From assembly GCF_014836635.1 (NCBI RefSeq), contig NZ_JACSQL010000002.1, positions 248,001-312,000 of the forward strand: a stretch of 64,000 bases of DNA, written 5' to 3'. The DNA is from Paenibacillus gallinarum (lineage in GTDB: Bacteria; Bacillota; Bacilli; Paenibacillales; Paenibacillaceae). The position numbers and the translations under genes are program-made. Shown here piece by piece: positions 17,681-28,195 of this stretch (position 1 is its first letter; the number at the start of each line of letters is the position of its first letter). Under the pieces are notes generated by a model. That model was given only the letters and a program-made list of their open reading frames with translations, ran no database searches and was not told the DNA's origin.

Positions 17681-19348
17681 ATGAAGAGGAAAAGTTTGCT
17701 AGTCCTTTTGACGCTTGTTCTTGCATTTGGTACCGTACTTGCAGCGTGCGGTTCAGATAATAGCAATGATAGCAGTCAAGGTGATGGTTCTTCCACACCA
17801 ACAGAACAGGTTTTGAGAATTAACTTGAGCGCTGAACCACCAACTTTTGACCCTGCTCAAGCGCAAGACAGCCAAACAAACACCGTTTTGAAAACGATGT
17901 ATGAAGGCCTTGTTCGTACGGATTCTGAAGGCAACGTAATTGCAGGTGTAGCTGAAGATTGGGAAATTTCCGAAGATGGACTGATCTACAAGTTCAAACT
18001 TCGTGAAGATGCTAAATGGAGCAATGGCGACGCAGTAACAGCAAATGATTTTGTGTTTGCTTGGAAACGCGTACTTGATCCTGCAACCTCCCCAGCGCCT
18101 CCGTATTCCTATCAACTTTACTACATTAGCGGTGCAGAGGAATACAATGCTGGCGAAATCACAGATTTCTCCCAAGTCGGCGTTAAAGCTGTGGACGAGC
18201 ATACTTTGAAAGTTACTCTTAAAGATCCGACTCCTTATTTCTTGGGTCTGACTTCATTCTATACTTACTATCCGGTTCACCAATCGGTAGAAGACAATGA
18301 TAAATGGGCAACTAACAAAGATTCGATGATCACTAACGGTGCATTCACGCTTACCCAGTGGACAACAGGACAAAAAATTGAGGTAACAAAGAACGAACAA
18401 TATTGGGATAAAGATAATATCAAACTTTCAAAAATCGATATGTCTTTGACGCCTAGCGGTGCAACTGAGCTTTCCTCTTATAGAAGCGGAGAACTTGATT
18501 ATGCTGGACATCCTAACGGCGAAATCCCTACTGACCAAATCCCAGGCGTAAGTAAAGAATTGCCAGAGGAATTCCATTCTACTGGTATTGCAACTACTTA
18601 CTATTATATGTTTAATACAACGGCTGAGCCGTTCCAAAACGCAAAAATCCGTAAAGCATTTGCAATGGCACTTTCTCGTCAACCCATTGTTGATAATGTA
18701 ACCCTTGGCGGGCAAATTCCTGCTTACGGTTTTGTACCACCAGGTATCAAAGGTGAATCAGCACAATTCCGTGAGGAAGTAAAAGATGCAGAATACTTCC
18801 AAGAGAATGCAGATGAAGCGAAGAAATTGCTAGAAGAAGGTATGAAAGAAGAAGGATACACGACTCTTCCTAAGATCACTTTGATCTATAACTCGAGTGA
18901 AGCTCACCAAAAATTGGCTGTAGCTGCTGCGAATATGTGGAAAACGGTTCTTGGTGTGGAAGTAGCTACACAAAACCAAGAGTGGGGCGTATTCCTAGAA
19001 ACTCGTAACAATCTTAACTATCAAATCTCGCGTGCAGGTTGGTCTGCTGACTATAATGATCCAATGACATTCATGGATATTTGGACAACAGGTAACGGTA
19101 ATAATGATTCTGGTTATGCGAATCCTGAATATGATGCTTTGATTGAGAAAGCGGCAGGGGAAAAAGATCTAGCTAAACGTAATGAGTACTTCGCACAAGC
19201 TGAGAAAATCTTGATTCAAGATGATATGGTTATTGCACCGGTGTACTATTATACGAATGTGTCATTGACTAAACCTAATCTTAAAGGTGTGAGCCTTGAC
19301 TTTAGCGGAGCGATTGATTTCACCAGAGCTTATCTTGAGAGCAAGTAA
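17681..19348 (+). CDS. oppA: Oligopeptide ABC transporter substrate-binding lipoprotein OppA
   Basis: A 555-residue lipoprotein. The signal peptide ends in lipobox LAAC with C23 as the lipidated residue, followed by a Ser/Asp/Gly-rich linker and an SBP family-5 domain (LRINLSAEPPTFDPA, TMYEGLVRTDSEG, AEDWEISEDGLIYKFKLRED, YNDPMTFMDIWTT). It captures extracellular oligopeptides for the OppBCDF importer encoded next. In spore formers Opp also brings in signalling peptides. The ribosome binding site AGGGGGAA is strong and codon use is biased as in abundant proteins. A hairpin directly downstream would let oppA be made in excess. Confidence 0.95.
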   Translation: MKRKSLLVLLTLVLAFGTVLAACGSDNSNDSSQGDGSSTPTEQVLRINLSAEPPTFDPAQAQDSQTNTVLKTMYEGLVRTDSEGNVIAGVAEDWEISEDGLIYKFKLREDAKWSNGDAVTANDFVFAWKRVLDPATSPAPPYSYQLYYISGAEEYNAGEITDFSQVGVKAVDEHTLKVTLKDPTPYFLGLTSFYTYYPVHQSVEDNDKWATNKDSMITNGAFTLTQWTTGQKIEVTKNEQYWDKDNIKLSKIDMSLTPSGATELSSYRSGELDYAGHPNGEIPTDQIPGVSKELPEEFHSTGIATTYYYMFNTTAEPFQNAKIRKAFAMALSRQPIVDNVTLGGQIPAYGFVPPGIKGESAQFREEVKDAEYFQENADEAKKLLEEGMKEEGYTTLPKITLIYNSSEAHQKLAVAAANMWKTVLGVEVATQNQEWGVFLETRNNLNYQISRAGWSADYNDPMTFMDIWTTGNGNNDSGYANPEYDALIEKAAGEKDLAKRNEYFAQAEKILIQDDMVIAPVYYYTNVSLTKPNLKGVSLDFSGAIDFTRAYLESK

Positions 19349-19370
19349 TCATGTAACAGTATAGTTATTT

Positions 19371-19415
19371 CGGGATATATATGTGGGTAACCCCTTATAT
19401 ATCCCGATTTTTTAT
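19371..19415 (+). terminator. Terminator-like hairpin between oppA and oppB
   Basis: CGGGATATATA pairs with TATATATCCCG, followed by ATTTTTTATT. With no strong promoter obvious before oppB, this probably works as a leaky terminator that sets a high oppA to oppBCDF ratio. Confidence 0.8.
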
Positions 19416-19535
19416 TTGTTCTACTAATTTCCATAATTAAGTAATTTTTGCAAAGAATAAGAATTACCTTGCTATTCTTGTTCTTATACACTAGCAATTT
19501 ACAGCTGTTAATCTATGCGGGAGGTGTTCAAGGTC

Positions 19536-20468
19536 ATGGTAAGATACGTGATCAATAGGCTTGTCTTTATGCTGATATCATTATTTATCCTCATCTCCGC
19601 AACGTTTTTCTTAATGAAGGCGATTCCGGGTAACCCATTCATGGGGGAAAAAAATGTATCACCTGAGATTGAAGCTAGACTGATGGAGCAATATGGGCTT
19701 GATAAGCCGGTTTTCGAACAATATATAAAGTATCTTAGTGATATTGTCACAGGTGATTTAGGTGTTTCAATGAAAAAACTTAATCAGGATGTAGGTAATA
19801 TCATTGGCGACACATTTGCTGTTTCTCTTAAACTCGGAGCCGTTGCGATCGTAGTTGCTGTCATTGTTGGTATTTTTCTAGGAATGATTGCAGCTATGAA
19901 TCATCGCAAGATTATTGATAATGTAGCGATGATATTAGCCGTACTGGGTATAGCGGTACCGAGTTTCGTACTTGCATCCCTCCTGCAATTTTATCTAGCT
20001 CAAGAGGCTGGCTTATTCAAAGTAATGGGGCTTAATGGCCCACTTGACTATGTTCTTCCGGTAGCAGCGCTGTCTGCTCAGCCGATTGCGTTTATCGCCA
20101 GGTTGACACGTTCGAGTATGCTCGAAGTGCTTCATGCGGATTATGTGAAAACTGCGAAGGCGAAAGGTCTTAACAGTATTACGATTATGTTTAGACATAT
20201 TATTCGTAACGCAATCCTTCCGGTCGTGACTTATGTTGGACCGATGACGGCCAATATTATTACAGGATCGGTTGTCATTGAACGTGTATTCGGTATCGGC
20301 GGTATCGGAAAAGTATTCGTTGAAAGTATTACAACTCGTGACTATACGATGATTATGGGAATTACTATTTTCTACGGACTTATCTTGATGGTAGCGCGCT
20401 TTATTACAGATATCGCTTATGTCATCATTGATCCGCGTATCAAATTATCCAACGGGAAGGAGGGCTAG
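19536..20468 (+). CDS. oppB: Oligopeptide ABC transporter permease OppB
   Basis: A 310-residue membrane protein with about six helices. It carries the binding-protein-dependent transport signature after residue 190 (MLEVLHADYVKTAKAKGL, then HIIRNAILPV), which contacts the ATPases, and the N-terminal AIPGNPFMG typical of OppB/DppB. The frame opens at an ATG at 19515, but that codon overlaps the ribosome binding site GGGAGGTG; the ATG at 19536 is ten bases after it. oppC follows by 3 bp. Confidence 0.94.
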   Translation: MVRYVINRLVFMLISLFILISATFFLMKAIPGNPFMGEKNVSPEIEARLMEQYGLDKPVFEQYIKYLSDIVTGDLGVSMKKLNQDVGNIIGDTFAVSLKLGAVAIVVAVIVGIFLGMIAAMNHRKIIDNVAMILAVLGIAVPSFVLASLLQFYLAQEAGLFKVMGLNGPLDYVLPVAALSAQPIAFIARLTRSSMLEVLHADYVKTAKAKGLNSITIMFRHIIRNAILPVVTYVGPMTANIITGSVVIERVFGIGGIGKVFVESITTRDYTMIMGITIFYGLILMVARFITDIAYVIIDPRIKLSNGKEG

Positions 20469-20471
20469 GTA

Positions 20472-21422
20472 ATGTCTGCAAATCAATCTCATATCGATCC
20501 AAATAATATGCAGCTTACACCCGAAGATTTTAGAAAAATCGGGGTAGACGAGAAGCAGGCAGAAGTCATTCAAAGACAAAGTGTCTCTGCCATGCGAGAT
20601 GCTTGGGAACGCCTTCTGAAGAACAAGCTTGCCATGGGCAGCCTAGTCGTCCTCATTACCATTATAATTATGGCTATCTTAGCTCCGATATTTTCGGGGT
20701 ATGAATACGATACACAAGATCTTATGAAAACCAACCAACCGCCATCTTCTGAATTTTGGTTTGGAACGGATGATCTCGGACGCGACATGTGGGTACGTAC
20801 CTGGTCTGGAGCGCGGATTTCACTGCTTATTGGTTTTGCAGCCGCTTTTATTGACCTTGCGATCGGTGTAATTTACGGCGGTATCATGGGTTTCTACGGC
20901 GGACGTGTCGGCGAACTCATGAACAAATTCTCTGAAATCTTATATTCGATCCCTTACCTGCTAGTAACGATTCTACTACTTGTCGTATTTGAACCAAGTA
21001 TAGGTACGATTATATTAGCCTTATGTATCACGGGCTGGATTAATATGTCCTGGATTGTACGCGGTGAGATTATGCAGCTGAAGAATCGGGAGTTCGTCTT
21101 GGCTTCTAAGTCGATGGGTGCAAATTCCTCTAGACTTATTTTCAAACACTTATTGCCAAACGCAGTAGGTCCTATTATTGTCACGCTTACGCTGTCTGTA
21201 CCAAGTGCCATCTTTAGTGAAGCATTCCTAAGTTTCTTGGGTCTTGGTGTACAAGCCCCTAAAGCTTCTCTTGGTTCTATGATTGAGAATGCACTGACTG
21301 GATGGATGTACTATCCTTGGCGGATGTTGTTCCCAGCAGGTCTAATCAGTTTGATTATGCTTGCGTTCAACTTGTTTGGTGATGGTCTTCGTGATGCACT
21401 TGATCCAAAACTGAAAAAATAG
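20472..21422 (+). CDS. oppC: Oligopeptide ABC transporter permease OppC
   Basis: A 316-residue permease partner of OppB. It has an ~50-residue cytoplasmic N-terminus, a helix at about 57-76, the OppC-N motif FWFGTDDLGRDMW near 97, and the coupling loop EIMQLKNREFVLASKSMGA with IFKHLLPN. Five further helices follow. It is the fourth-to-last gene of the opp operon, with oppD beginning about 12 bp later. Confidence 0.94.
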   Translation: MSANQSHIDPNNMQLTPEDFRKIGVDEKQAEVIQRQSVSAMRDAWERLLKNKLAMGSLVVLITIIIMAILAPIFSGYEYDTQDLMKTNQPPSSEFWFGTDDLGRDMWVRTWSGARISLLIGFAAAFIDLAIGVIYGGIMGFYGGRVGELMNKFSEILYSIPYLLVTILLLVVFEPSIGTIILALCITGWINMSWIVRGEIMQLKNREFVLASKSMGANSSRLIFKHLLPNAVGPIIVTLTLSVPSAIFSEAFLSFLGLGVQAPKASLGSMIENALTGWMYYPWRMLFPAGLISLIMLAFNLFGDGLRDALDPKLKK

Positions 21423-21434
21423 GAGGTGGATGTA

Positions 21435-22430
21435 ATGGATTCGTTGTTACAGGTTAAAGATCTTAACGTTTCTTTTAAAGTGAGAGACGGAGAGGTGAAA
21501 GCCGTTCGCGGCATGAACTTCGAGATCGGCAAAGGGGAGACAGTTGCGATCGTAGGTGAATCAGGTAGTGGTAAAAGTGTAACAGCTCAAACCATTATGC
21601 GTTTGATTCCGTCTCCACCGTCTATCATTAATAAAGGTGAAATTATCTTTCAAGGGCAGAACTTGCTCAAGAAGACAAATAGACAAATGGAAGCAATCCG
21701 CGGTAAAGATATCGGAATGATCTTCCAAGATCCAATGACTTCACTGAATCCAACGATAAAAATTGGACATCAAATTACTGAAGTTCTGATTAAGCATCAA
21801 AAGATGTCTAAAGAAAAAGCGAAAAAAGAAGCTATCGCGATGCTGAAGATGGTAGGAATCAAGAATGCGGAAGCTAGATTTAATCAGTATCCGCATGAGT
21901 TCTCTGGCGGTATGCGTCAACGTGCGATGATTGCCATCGCCCTTGCCTGTAAACCAGCTCTTCTTATTGCAGATGAACCGACTACGGCTCTTGATGTAAC
22001 GATCCAAGCCCAAATTATGGATGTAATGAAAGATATGCAGGATAAGCTGGGTACATCGATCATTTTGATTACGCATGACCTTGGTGTTGTAGCCGGAATT
22101 GCGGACCGTGTTATCGTTATGTATGCAGGTGAAGTGGTAGAAACGGGAACCAAATATGAAATATTCAAAAATCCGCAGCATCCATATACAAGAGGACTCA
22201 TGCGCTCCATGCCTCGTTTGGATCAGAAGAAGGATGAGCCTCTCATTCCTATCGTGGGTACTCCGCCGGATCTGATCAAACCGCCGGTTGGCTGCCCGTT
22301 TGCAGCTCGCTGCGATAGTGCAATGAGCATTTGTCAAAAAGTGGACCCAGCGGCTACTGTATTCAGTGATACGCACTCGGCTCGTTGCTGGGAACATCAT
22401 CCTATGGCGAAGGAGGTACATTCCTCATGA
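21435..22430 (+). CDS. oppD: Oligopeptide ABC transporter ATPase OppD
   Basis: A 331-residue ATPase with Walker A GESGSGKS (about 38-45), Q-loop [13 protein letters not shown] signature FSGGMRQR, Walker [13 protein letters not shown] and H-loop ITHDLG. The C-terminal oligopeptide-transport extension ([17 protein letters not shown]) has cysteines that can bind a 4Fe-4S cluster in homologues. The start is the ATG behind AGGAGGTG; a GTG three codons earlier lies inside that site. Its stop overlaps the oppF start, so the pair is translationally coupled. Confidence 0.95.
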   Translation: MDSLLQVKDLNVSFKVRDGEVKAVRGMNFEIGKGETVAIVGESGSGKSVTAQTIMRLIPSPPSIINKGEIIFQGQNLLKKTNRQMEAIRGKDIGMIFQDPMTSLNPTIKIGHQITEVLIKHQKMSKEKAKKEAIAMLKMVGIKNAEARFNQYPHEFSGGMRQRAMIAIALACKPALLIADEPTTALDVTIQAQIMDVMKDMQDKLGTSIILITHDLGVVAGIADRVIVMYAGEVVETGTKYEIFKNPQHPYTRGLMRSMPRLDQKKDEPLIPIVGTPPDLIKPPVGCPFAARCDSAMSICQKVDPAATVFSDTHSARCWEHHPMAKEVHSS

Positions 22431-23368
22431 TGAGTAACAACTTGATTGAAGTAGAAGGTCTAAAGAAGTATTTTAATGTAGGAAATAATCGCACGCTTAA
22501 AGCGGTAGATAACCTAAACTTTAACATTCGTGAAGGAGAGACTCTGGGCATGGTAGGGGAGTCTGGCTGTGGTAAATCAACAGCTGGTCGTACCATTCTT
22601 CGTTTGTATGAGCCAACTGCAGGAAGTGTAAGATTTAACGGAACGGATATTTACAAATTACCTCCGAATAAAATGAAAGCAATGCGCAGAGACATGCAGA
22701 TGATTTTCCAAGATCCTTATGCATCCCTCAATCCGCGGTTTACCGTGGCTGACATTGTTGGAGAAGCGCTTGATATTCACAATATGGCAGGAAGCAGCAA
22801 GGAACGTAAGAAACGGATTGAGGAATTGCTTGATCTGGTTGGTCTGAACGCGGATCATGCCAACCGTTATCCTCATGAATTCTCGGGTGGTCAGCGTCAG
22901 CGGATCGGTATCGCTCGTGCACTGGCTGTAAATCCAAAGTTCATTATTTGTGATGAGCCCATCTCTGCACTGGATGTATCGATTCAGGCTCAGGTGGTTA
23001 ACTTGCTCAAAGAACTTCAGGGTCGTCTCGGTCTAACATATCTTTTCATTGCTCATGACCTTTCTATGGTTAAGCATATCAGTGACCGGGTTGCTGTTAT
23101 GTATATGGGTAAAATGGTAGAACTAGCTGAGAGCGATGAGCTTTATGCAAATCCAATTCATCCATATACCAAAATGTTGTTATCTGCGATTCCGATTCCG
23201 GATCCAGATATTGAAGCGAACAAAAAGCGTATCATTATGCCAGAAGATGATGCGGGTCCAATTAGTAACGGTAAAGAGGGACAGGGTGCAAAAAGTGCAT
23301 ACAACCTCGATAATGCTAAACTTATTGAAGTATCAAAAGGTCATTTTGTAGCTGAACCATATGCTTAA
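22427..23368 (+). CDS. oppF: Oligopeptide ABC transporter ATPase OppF
   Basis: A 313-residue ATPase with Walker [11 protein letters not shown]-loop [10 protein letters not shown], signature [15 protein letters not shown], Walker [13 protein letters not shown] and H-loop IAHDLS. The start is ATG ATG AGT at 22427, overlapping the oppD stop and preceded by AAGGAGGT. The C-terminus ([19 protein letters not shown]) lacks the usual Cys-containing oligopeptide motif of full-length OppF, so the C-terminal extension is shorter or divergent. Last gene of the operon, closed by a terminator. Confidence 0.93.
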   Translation: MMSNNLIEVEGLKKYFNVGNNRTLKAVDNLNFNIREGETLGMVGESGCGKSTAGRTILRLYEPTAGSVRFNGTDIYKLPPNKMKAMRRDMQMIFQDPYASLNPRFTVADIVGEALDIHNMAGSSKERKKRIEELLDLVGLNADHANRYPHEFSGGQRQRIGIARALAVNPKFIICDEPISALDVSIQAQVVNLLKELQGRLGLTYLFIAHDLSMVKHISDRVAVMYMGKMVELAESDELYANPIHPYTKMLLSAIPIPDPDIEANKKRIIMPEDDAGPISNGKEGQGAKSAYNLDNAKLIEVSKGHFVAEPYA

Positions 23369-23378
23369 TTTATGATCA

Positions 23379-23418
23379 GAAGAAGCCATCGATGAAATCA
23401 TCGGCGGCTTCTTTCGTT
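23379..23418 (+). terminator. Rho-independent terminator after oppF
   Basis: AAGAAGCC pairs with GGCTTCTT, with the inner CGATGA/TCGGCG stem imperfect; T-rich sequence follows. Confidence 0.75.
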
Positions 23419-23562
23419 TGGAGTGGAAAAGCTGAATGTTCAGCCCTTTACCAAGGAATACTCCATGTATAGTTGAAGTATCGTTCTGATTATTACTTTG
23501 ACGGAAACTTAAGCATTCGGTACAATCGAGTAAGGCTTTAAATGAATAGGGAGGTTGACCTC

Positions 23563-25197
23563 ATGAATGTAATTCCTGAGGCGCTTCGTAGTGGATCACC
23601 ACTCGCGGAACATTATTTACGTTACGATGAGGCCATACATCATTTGTACGAATATGATTTTCGTGATGCGGGAAGCTACGCAGCGCGTGCTGAATGGCTG
23701 GATCGAACCGAAGATACACGGGTGGATCGCCAAGATATCGTACGTTTTTTGCGTTCATATAATAGAAGACTAAATTCACATCCCGCAGTAATGGAATCTA
23801 TCGAGCGTTTGGCACAGCCAAATGCGCTTGTTATTTCGGGCGGACAACAAAGCGGACTCTTCACTGGATCCTTACTTGTTATTTATAAGGCGGCAACGAT
23901 CATTAAGGCTGCAGAGGAAGCAGAGAAGAAGTTAAATCGTCCTGTCATTCCTGTCTTCTGGATCGCAGGAGAAGATCATGACTGGGATGAAGTTGATCAT
24001 ACTTACATGATGACAGCTGATCTGAATATCGCTAAGGTAAGAATGCCGGGTCGGTATGATGGAAGAGCATCTGTCAGTGAAGTCAGCGTAGAGCGGGAAA
24101 ACTGGCTCCAGGCGATACATAAGCTTGAAGAGCTGCTTCCTGACACCGAGTATAAGCCGGGCCTCATTTCTGATATCAAGGCAGCGATTCAGGATGATAA
24201 CCTTAGTTTAAGTGATGTATTCGCTAAAATGATGGGTCAGTTGTTCGGTTCTTATGGACTGGTTATGCTAGATTCGGCAGATCCGGAGCTGCGCAAACTT
24301 GAAGTTCCTATTTTTGAACGGATGATTGAAGATAACGATTCTTTGGAACGATGTTATCATGAATCCGCAGGGCGTGTAGTAACCAGTGGATTTGGTATGC
24401 AGGCTGAGGTAACTGCAGACTGTGCTAATTTATTTTATATCCATGAAGGTTCCAGGTTGCTGCTACATAAAGAAAACGGGAAGTTTATTGATCGTAGAGG
24501 ATATGTTTCTTTTACCAAAACGGAACTCATTGATATATTAAAGCAACATCCGGAGCGTTTTAGCAACAATGTTCTGACAAGGCCGCTGATGCAGGATTCT
24601 TTGTTCCCTGTGTTATCCACAGTTCTTGGTCATGCAGAGATTGCTTACTGGGCTTTGGCAAAAGAAGCTTTTCATCGTTTTGGGTTAAGAATGCCGATTT
24701 TGCAACCAAGGATGTCTTTTACGATCTTGGATCAACATATTCAAAAACTAATGGATAAATATGATTTAAGTTTTCATGATATTCAGTATGCTTTTGATGA
24801 CAAAAAGGACACTTGGCTCAGCACTCTAGATGAATTTAACATGAATGAACAATTTGAATTACTGAAAACTTCATTCCATAAACTGTACGCTCCTGTACTG
24901 GAGCAGCTAAATCAGATTGAGCCTGGGCTTGGTCGGCTTGGCGTTACTAACAGCAGCAAGATTGAAGAACAGATTTCTTATATGCAGCTGAGAACAAAAC
25001 AGGCCATCGCACAGAGACATGATGCTTCAGTGAAACAATGGGATACACTAGACCTGACATTATTCCCAATGAAACGTCCGCAAGAGAGAGTCTATAACGT
25101 TTACGGCTATTTAAATCGCTATGGTACACGCTGGCTTACGGATCTCATGAATATTCCTGCTGATCTTAGCGGCCATCATCATATTCTGTATATATAA
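23563..25197 (+). CDS. bshC: Bacillithiol biosynthesis cysteine-adding enzyme BshC
   Basis: A 544-residue protein joining cysteine to GlcN-malate in the last step of bacillithiol synthesis. Family features include [38 protein letters not shown] (nucleotide-binding core) and a long C-terminal coiled coil, with the end motif [13 protein letters not shown]. Length is close to the usual ~540. The ATG at 23563 follows AGGGAGGTT; the upstream in-frame ATG at 23542 precedes that site. In B. subtilis bshC (yllA) also lies just before mraZ, but here ahcY comes between them. Confidence 0.95.
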   Translation: MNVIPEALRSGSPLAEHYLRYDEAIHHLYEYDFRDAGSYAARAEWLDRTEDTRVDRQDIVRFLRSYNRRLNSHPAVMESIERLAQPNALVISGGQQSGLFTGSLLVIYKAATIIKAAEEAEKKLNRPVIPVFWIAGEDHDWDEVDHTYMMTADLNIAKVRMPGRYDGRASVSEVSVERENWLQAIHKLEELLPDTEYKPGLISDIKAAIQDDNLSLSDVFAKMMGQLFGSYGLVMLDSADPELRKLEVPIFERMIEDNDSLERCYHESAGRVVTSGFGMQAEVTADCANLFYIHEGSRLLLHKENGKFIDRRGYVSFTKTELIDILKQHPERFSNNVLTRPLMQDSLFPVLSTVLGHAEIAYWALAKEAFHRFGLRMPILQPRMSFTILDQHIQKLMDKYDLSFHDIQYAFDDKKDTWLSTLDEFNMNEQFELLKTSFHKLYAPVLEQLNQIEPGLGRLGVTNSSKIEEQISYMQLRTKQAIAQRHDASVKQWDTLDLTLFPMKRPQERVYNVYGYLNRYGTRWLTDLMNIPADLSGHHHILYI

Positions 25198-25211
25198 TTG
25201 GAGGAACAAGG

Positions 25212-26477
25212 ATGACTACGGAAGCACTGAGAAATAGTATTGTTGCAGATATGGGGCTTGCTCCAGAAGGACATCTCAAAATTGATTGGGTAGAAGCTCA
25301 CATGCCGGTTCTTAACCGGGTGCGCAAAGAGTTTGAGGCAGATTTGCCTTTTAAAGGCCTAAATATTACGATTTGCCTTCATCTTGAAGCAAAAACAGCT
25401 TATCTTGCGAAAGTCATTCAAGCGGGTGGGGCGAATGTAACCATTACAGGCAGTAACCCACTATCCACACAAGATGATGTATGTGCAGCCCTCGTTGAGG
25501 ATGGGATCACGGTATTTGCTAAATACAATCCTGACCCTGCTGAATATAAGCAGTTGATTATTAATGCGTTGGAAACAAAACCTGATTTCATCATTGATGA
25601 TGGCGGGGATTTGGTTACAATCCTTCATTCGGAGAGACCTGAGCTGCTTGAAACGATACGGGGCGGGGCAGAAGAAACGACAACGGGAATTATTAAGTTA
25701 AAAGCCCTCGAAAAAGAGGGAGTGCTGAAACTTCCGATGGTCGCGGTTAATGACGCTTACTGTAAATATCTTTTCGACAACCGTTATGGCACAGGACAAT
25801 CTGCATTTGATGGCATTATTCGGACAACGAATCTTGTCGTAGCAGGCAGTACAGTGGTGGTCGTGGGTTATGGTTGGTGCGGTAAAGGTGTGGCTATGCG
25901 TGCAAAAGGGCTCGGAGCGAATGTGATCGTAACCGAAGTAGACCCGATTAAAGCGGTTGAGGCTCACATGGATGGATTCCAAGTTATGCCGATGATCGAA
26001 GCTGCAAAACTCGGTAACTTCTTTATAACCGTTACGGGTAACAAGGATGTCATCACAGGTGAACACTATGATGTGATGAAAGACGGAGCGGTTTTGGCGA
26101 ATGCAGGTCACTTTGATGTGGAAGTGAACAAACCTGAACTTGCTAAACGTGCTGTTTCCATCCGCACGGTCCGTAAAAATATCGAAGAATACCGCTTTGC
26201 AGATGGCAGAAGAATGTATCTTCTTGCTGAAGGACGTCTAGTTAACCTGGCAGCAGCAGATGGGCATCCAGCAGAGATTATGGATACTACATTTGCGCTA
26301 CAGGCACTCGGACTTCGTTATGTAAGAGAAAATCATGAAACGCTTGATCGTTCTGTCATTAAAGTCCCTTATGAGATCGATGAGAAAGTTGCAAGGTATA
26401 AACTGGATAGCCTAGGGATTGTCCTTGATACATTGACAGAGAAACAAAAAGTTTATCTCGATAGCTGGAATGCATAA
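25212..26477 (+). CDS. ahcY: Adenosylhomocysteinase family protein (short, Thermotoga/archaeal-like type)
   Basis: A 421-residue NAD-dependent hydrolase of S-adenosylhomocysteine (to adenosine and homocysteine) or a close analogue. Equivalents of the human catalytic residues are visible: E155 in AEETTTG, K185, D189 and N190 in CKYLFDN, and an NAD site [13 protein letters not shown]. Differences from the classical enzyme are T194 where human has C195, a missing internal segment, and a C-terminus ending [14 protein letters not shown] without the KPDHYRY tail that completes the neighbouring NAD site. It starts 14 bp after bshC, so the two are cotranscribed, and a terminator follows. The exact substrate (adenosyl- or inosyl-homocysteine) is open. 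Confidence 0.88.
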   Translation: MTTEALRNSIVADMGLAPEGHLKIDWVEAHMPVLNRVRKEFEADLPFKGLNITICLHLEAKTAYLAKVIQAGGANVTITGSNPLSTQDDVCAALVEDGITVFAKYNPDPAEYKQLIINALETKPDFIIDDGGDLVTILHSERPELLETIRGGAEETTTGIIKLKALEKEGVLKLPMVAVNDAYCKYLFDNRYGTGQSAFDGIIRTTNLVVAGSTVVVVGYGWCGKGVAMRAKGLGANVIVTEVDPIKAVEAHMDGFQVMPMIEAAKLGNFFITVTGNKDVITGEHYDVMKDGAVLANAGHFDVEVNKPELAKRAVSIRTVRKNIEEYRFADGRRMYLLAEGRLVNLAAADGHPAEIMDTTFALQALGLRYVRENHETLDRSVIKVPYEIDEKVARYKLDSLGIVLDTLTEKQKVYLDSWNA

Positions 26478-26493
26478 TTATTTCTGAGTAGAG

Positions 26494-26541
26494 AAGAGTG
26501 ATGTGGAAGCCTGAATAAGGCGGAACACATCACTTTTTTTG
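26494..26541 (+). terminator. Rho-independent terminator after ahcY
   Basis: AGTGATGT (26497-26504) pairs with ACATCACT (26527-26534), with further partial pairing inside; TTTTTTT follows. It separates bshC-ahcY from the dcw cluster. Confidence 0.88.
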
Positions 26542-26601
26542 TGCGTCAAGGTAGTCTCTTTACAGCTTTTCCAAAAAGTTTCATAGCAAGCTAGAAGGGT
26601 T

Positions 26602-26630
26602 TTGATTTTTACAAGCGAATCTATTATGCT
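26602..26630 (+). promoter_or_regulatory. Sigma-A type promoter of the dcw cluster
   Basis: TTGATT (26602-26607), 17-bp spacer, TATGCT (26625-26630). The MraZ box starts immediately downstream of the -10. Confidence 0.7.
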
Positions 26631-26631
26631 T

Positions 26632-26657
26632 AAGTGGTGGAAAGTGGAGCAAAGTGG
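26632..26657 (+). promoter_or_regulatory. MraZ-box operator, three tandem direct repeats
   Basis: AAGTGG-TGG-AAAGTGG-AGC-AAAGTGG: three copies of (A)AAGTGG at exactly 10-bp spacing, directly after the -10 of the mraZ promoter. MraZ is known to bind tandem TGGG/AAAGTG repeats with 10-bp period upstream of its own gene, so this is a likely autoregulatory site. Confidence 0.82.
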
Positions 26658-26684
26658 AGAGTCTAGGGTGAGGAGTGGTGGACA

Positions 26685-27122
26685 ATGTTTATGGGGGAGT
26701 TCCAACATAGCATTGACGATAAAGGCCGAATCATTATTCCGGCTAAATTCCGCGAACCTCTTGGACCTAGCTTTGTGATCACTCGAGGCTTAGACCAGTG
26801 TCTGTTTGTGTACCCGATGGAAGAATGGGTGATCATGGAACAGAAACTTAAAGCTCTTCCGCTGATGAAATCCGATGCTCGTGCATTTACACGCTTTTTT
26901 TTCTCAGGAGCAACAGAATGCGAACTCGACAAACAGGGCAGGGTAAATTTACCGCCCAACTTGCGAGATTACGCCAAGATGGACAAGGAATGTGTGGTTC
27001 TTGGTGTTTCGAATCGGGTGGAGATCTGGAGCAAAGGCATTTGGGAACAATATTACAGCCAATCTGAAGAAACGTTTAATGATATTGCCGAAAAGCTGGT
27101 CGATTTCAATTTTGAATTTTAA
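26685..27122 (+). CDS. mraZ: Transcriptional regulator MraZ
   Basis: A 145-residue protein made of two AbrB-like repeats: [23 protein letters not shown] at the start, written as positions 1-23, and [19 protein letters not shown] near 84. MraZ forms a ring-shaped oligomer and controls its own operon. It is the first gene of the dcw cluster and lies behind a promoter with a matching operator. The ribosome binding site AGGAGTGG supports the start. Confidence 0.96.
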   Translation: MFMGEFQHSIDDKGRIIIPAKFREPLGPSFVITRGLDQCLFVYPMEEWVIMEQKLKALPLMKSDARAFTRFFFSGATECELDKQGRVNLPPNLRDYAKMDKECVVLGVSNRVEIWSKGIWEQYYSQSEETFNDIAEKLVDFNFEF

Positions 27123-27217
27123 CAAAGGCAGTAAGGAAATCAACAAGAAATCACATAATTGTGCAGATAAGAAGTAGACAAATCTGTAAATCAAAACAAT
27201 GTCTGGAGGACAAGCAA

Positions 27218-28168
27218 GTGTTTCACCACATTACCGTACTTAAAGAAGAAGCAACCGAAGGACTTAACATCAAACAGGACGGGATTTACGTGGACTGCAC
27301 GTTAGGCGGTGCGGGTCATAGCTCGGTCATCGCTTCAAAACTGGGTCCAGAGGGAAGACTCATTGCCCTTGACCAGGACGACTGGGCTCTTGATCATGCC
27401 AAGAGTAAGCTAGCGGAGTTTGATACTAACATTACACTCGTAAAGACTAACTTTCGGGATTTGACCGAAGTGCTAACTGCGCAGGGCGTGCCTATGCAAG
27501 ACGGGATACCACAAGTGGACGGTATTTTGTACGATCTAGGTGTGTCATCACCCCAGTTCGATGAAGGAGAACGCGGATTTAGTTATAACCATGACGCACC
27601 ACTTGATATGCGAATGGATCAATCTGCTCTTTTGACGGCAAAAGACATCATTAATGAGTGGAGCGAAGAAGAAATTGCTCGGATTTTGTATGTTTATGGC
27701 GAAGAAAAGTTTTCAAGACGCATTGCGCGGGTAATAGTTGAAAAAAGAAAGTCTGCACCTATTGAAACTACAGGCGAATTGGTCGATATCATAAAAGAAG
27801 GTATTCCGGCGGCTGCCCGGAGAACGGGCGGTCATCCTGCCAAACGAAGCTTTCAAGCACTTCGAATTGCCGTGAATGATGAGCTCGGTGCATTTGAGGA
27901 AGCTTTACATCAGGCTGTGCGTTGTCTTAAGCCTGGAGGCAGAGTATCTGTTATTACGTTTCATTCCTTGGAAGACAGGATATGCAAACAGATTTTTAGC
28001 AGTTATTTAGAAAAATGCACATGCCCAACTGACTTCCCGTTATGTGTCTGCGGAGGTAAAGGAACGCTACGACTCGTGAATCGTAAGCCAATGGTACCCA
28101 CAGAAGCAGAACTGTCGCAAAACCCCAGAGCGCGTTCAGCAAAGCTGCGTGTAGCGGAGAAACTGTAA
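27218..28168 (+). CDS. rsmH: 16S rRNA m4C1402 methyltransferase RsmH
   Basis: A 316-residue SAM-dependent enzyme that N4-methylates C1402 of 16S rRNA. Motifs: [11 protein letters not shown] (SAM site), [28 protein letters not shown] and [10 protein letters not shown]. The frame is open further upstream, but the GTG at 27218 follows TGGAGGAC and gives the canonical start [11 protein letters not shown]. Second gene of the dcw cluster. Confidence 0.96.
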   Translation: MFHHITVLKEEATEGLNIKQDGIYVDCTLGGAGHSSVIASKLGPEGRLIALDQDDWALDHAKSKLAEFDTNITLVKTNFRDLTEVLTAQGVPMQDGIPQVDGILYDLGVSSPQFDEGERGFSYNHDAPLDMRMDQSALLTAKDIINEWSEEEIARILYVYGEEKFSRRIARVIVEKRKSAPIETTGELVDIIKEGIPAAARRTGGHPAKRSFQALRIAVNDELGAFEEALHQAVRCLKPGGRVSVITFHSLEDRICKQIFSSYLEKCTCPTDFPLCVCGGKGTLRLVNRKPMVPTEAELSQNPRARSAKLRVAEKL

Positions 28169-28195
28169 CCTATTGAAACGTAAGGAGAGTCGACT

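Noticed and set aside
21741..22421. - strand ORF (226 codons) inside oppD
   Set aside because: Mirror of the conserved OppD ATPase reading frame; His/Arg-rich with no ribosome binding site.
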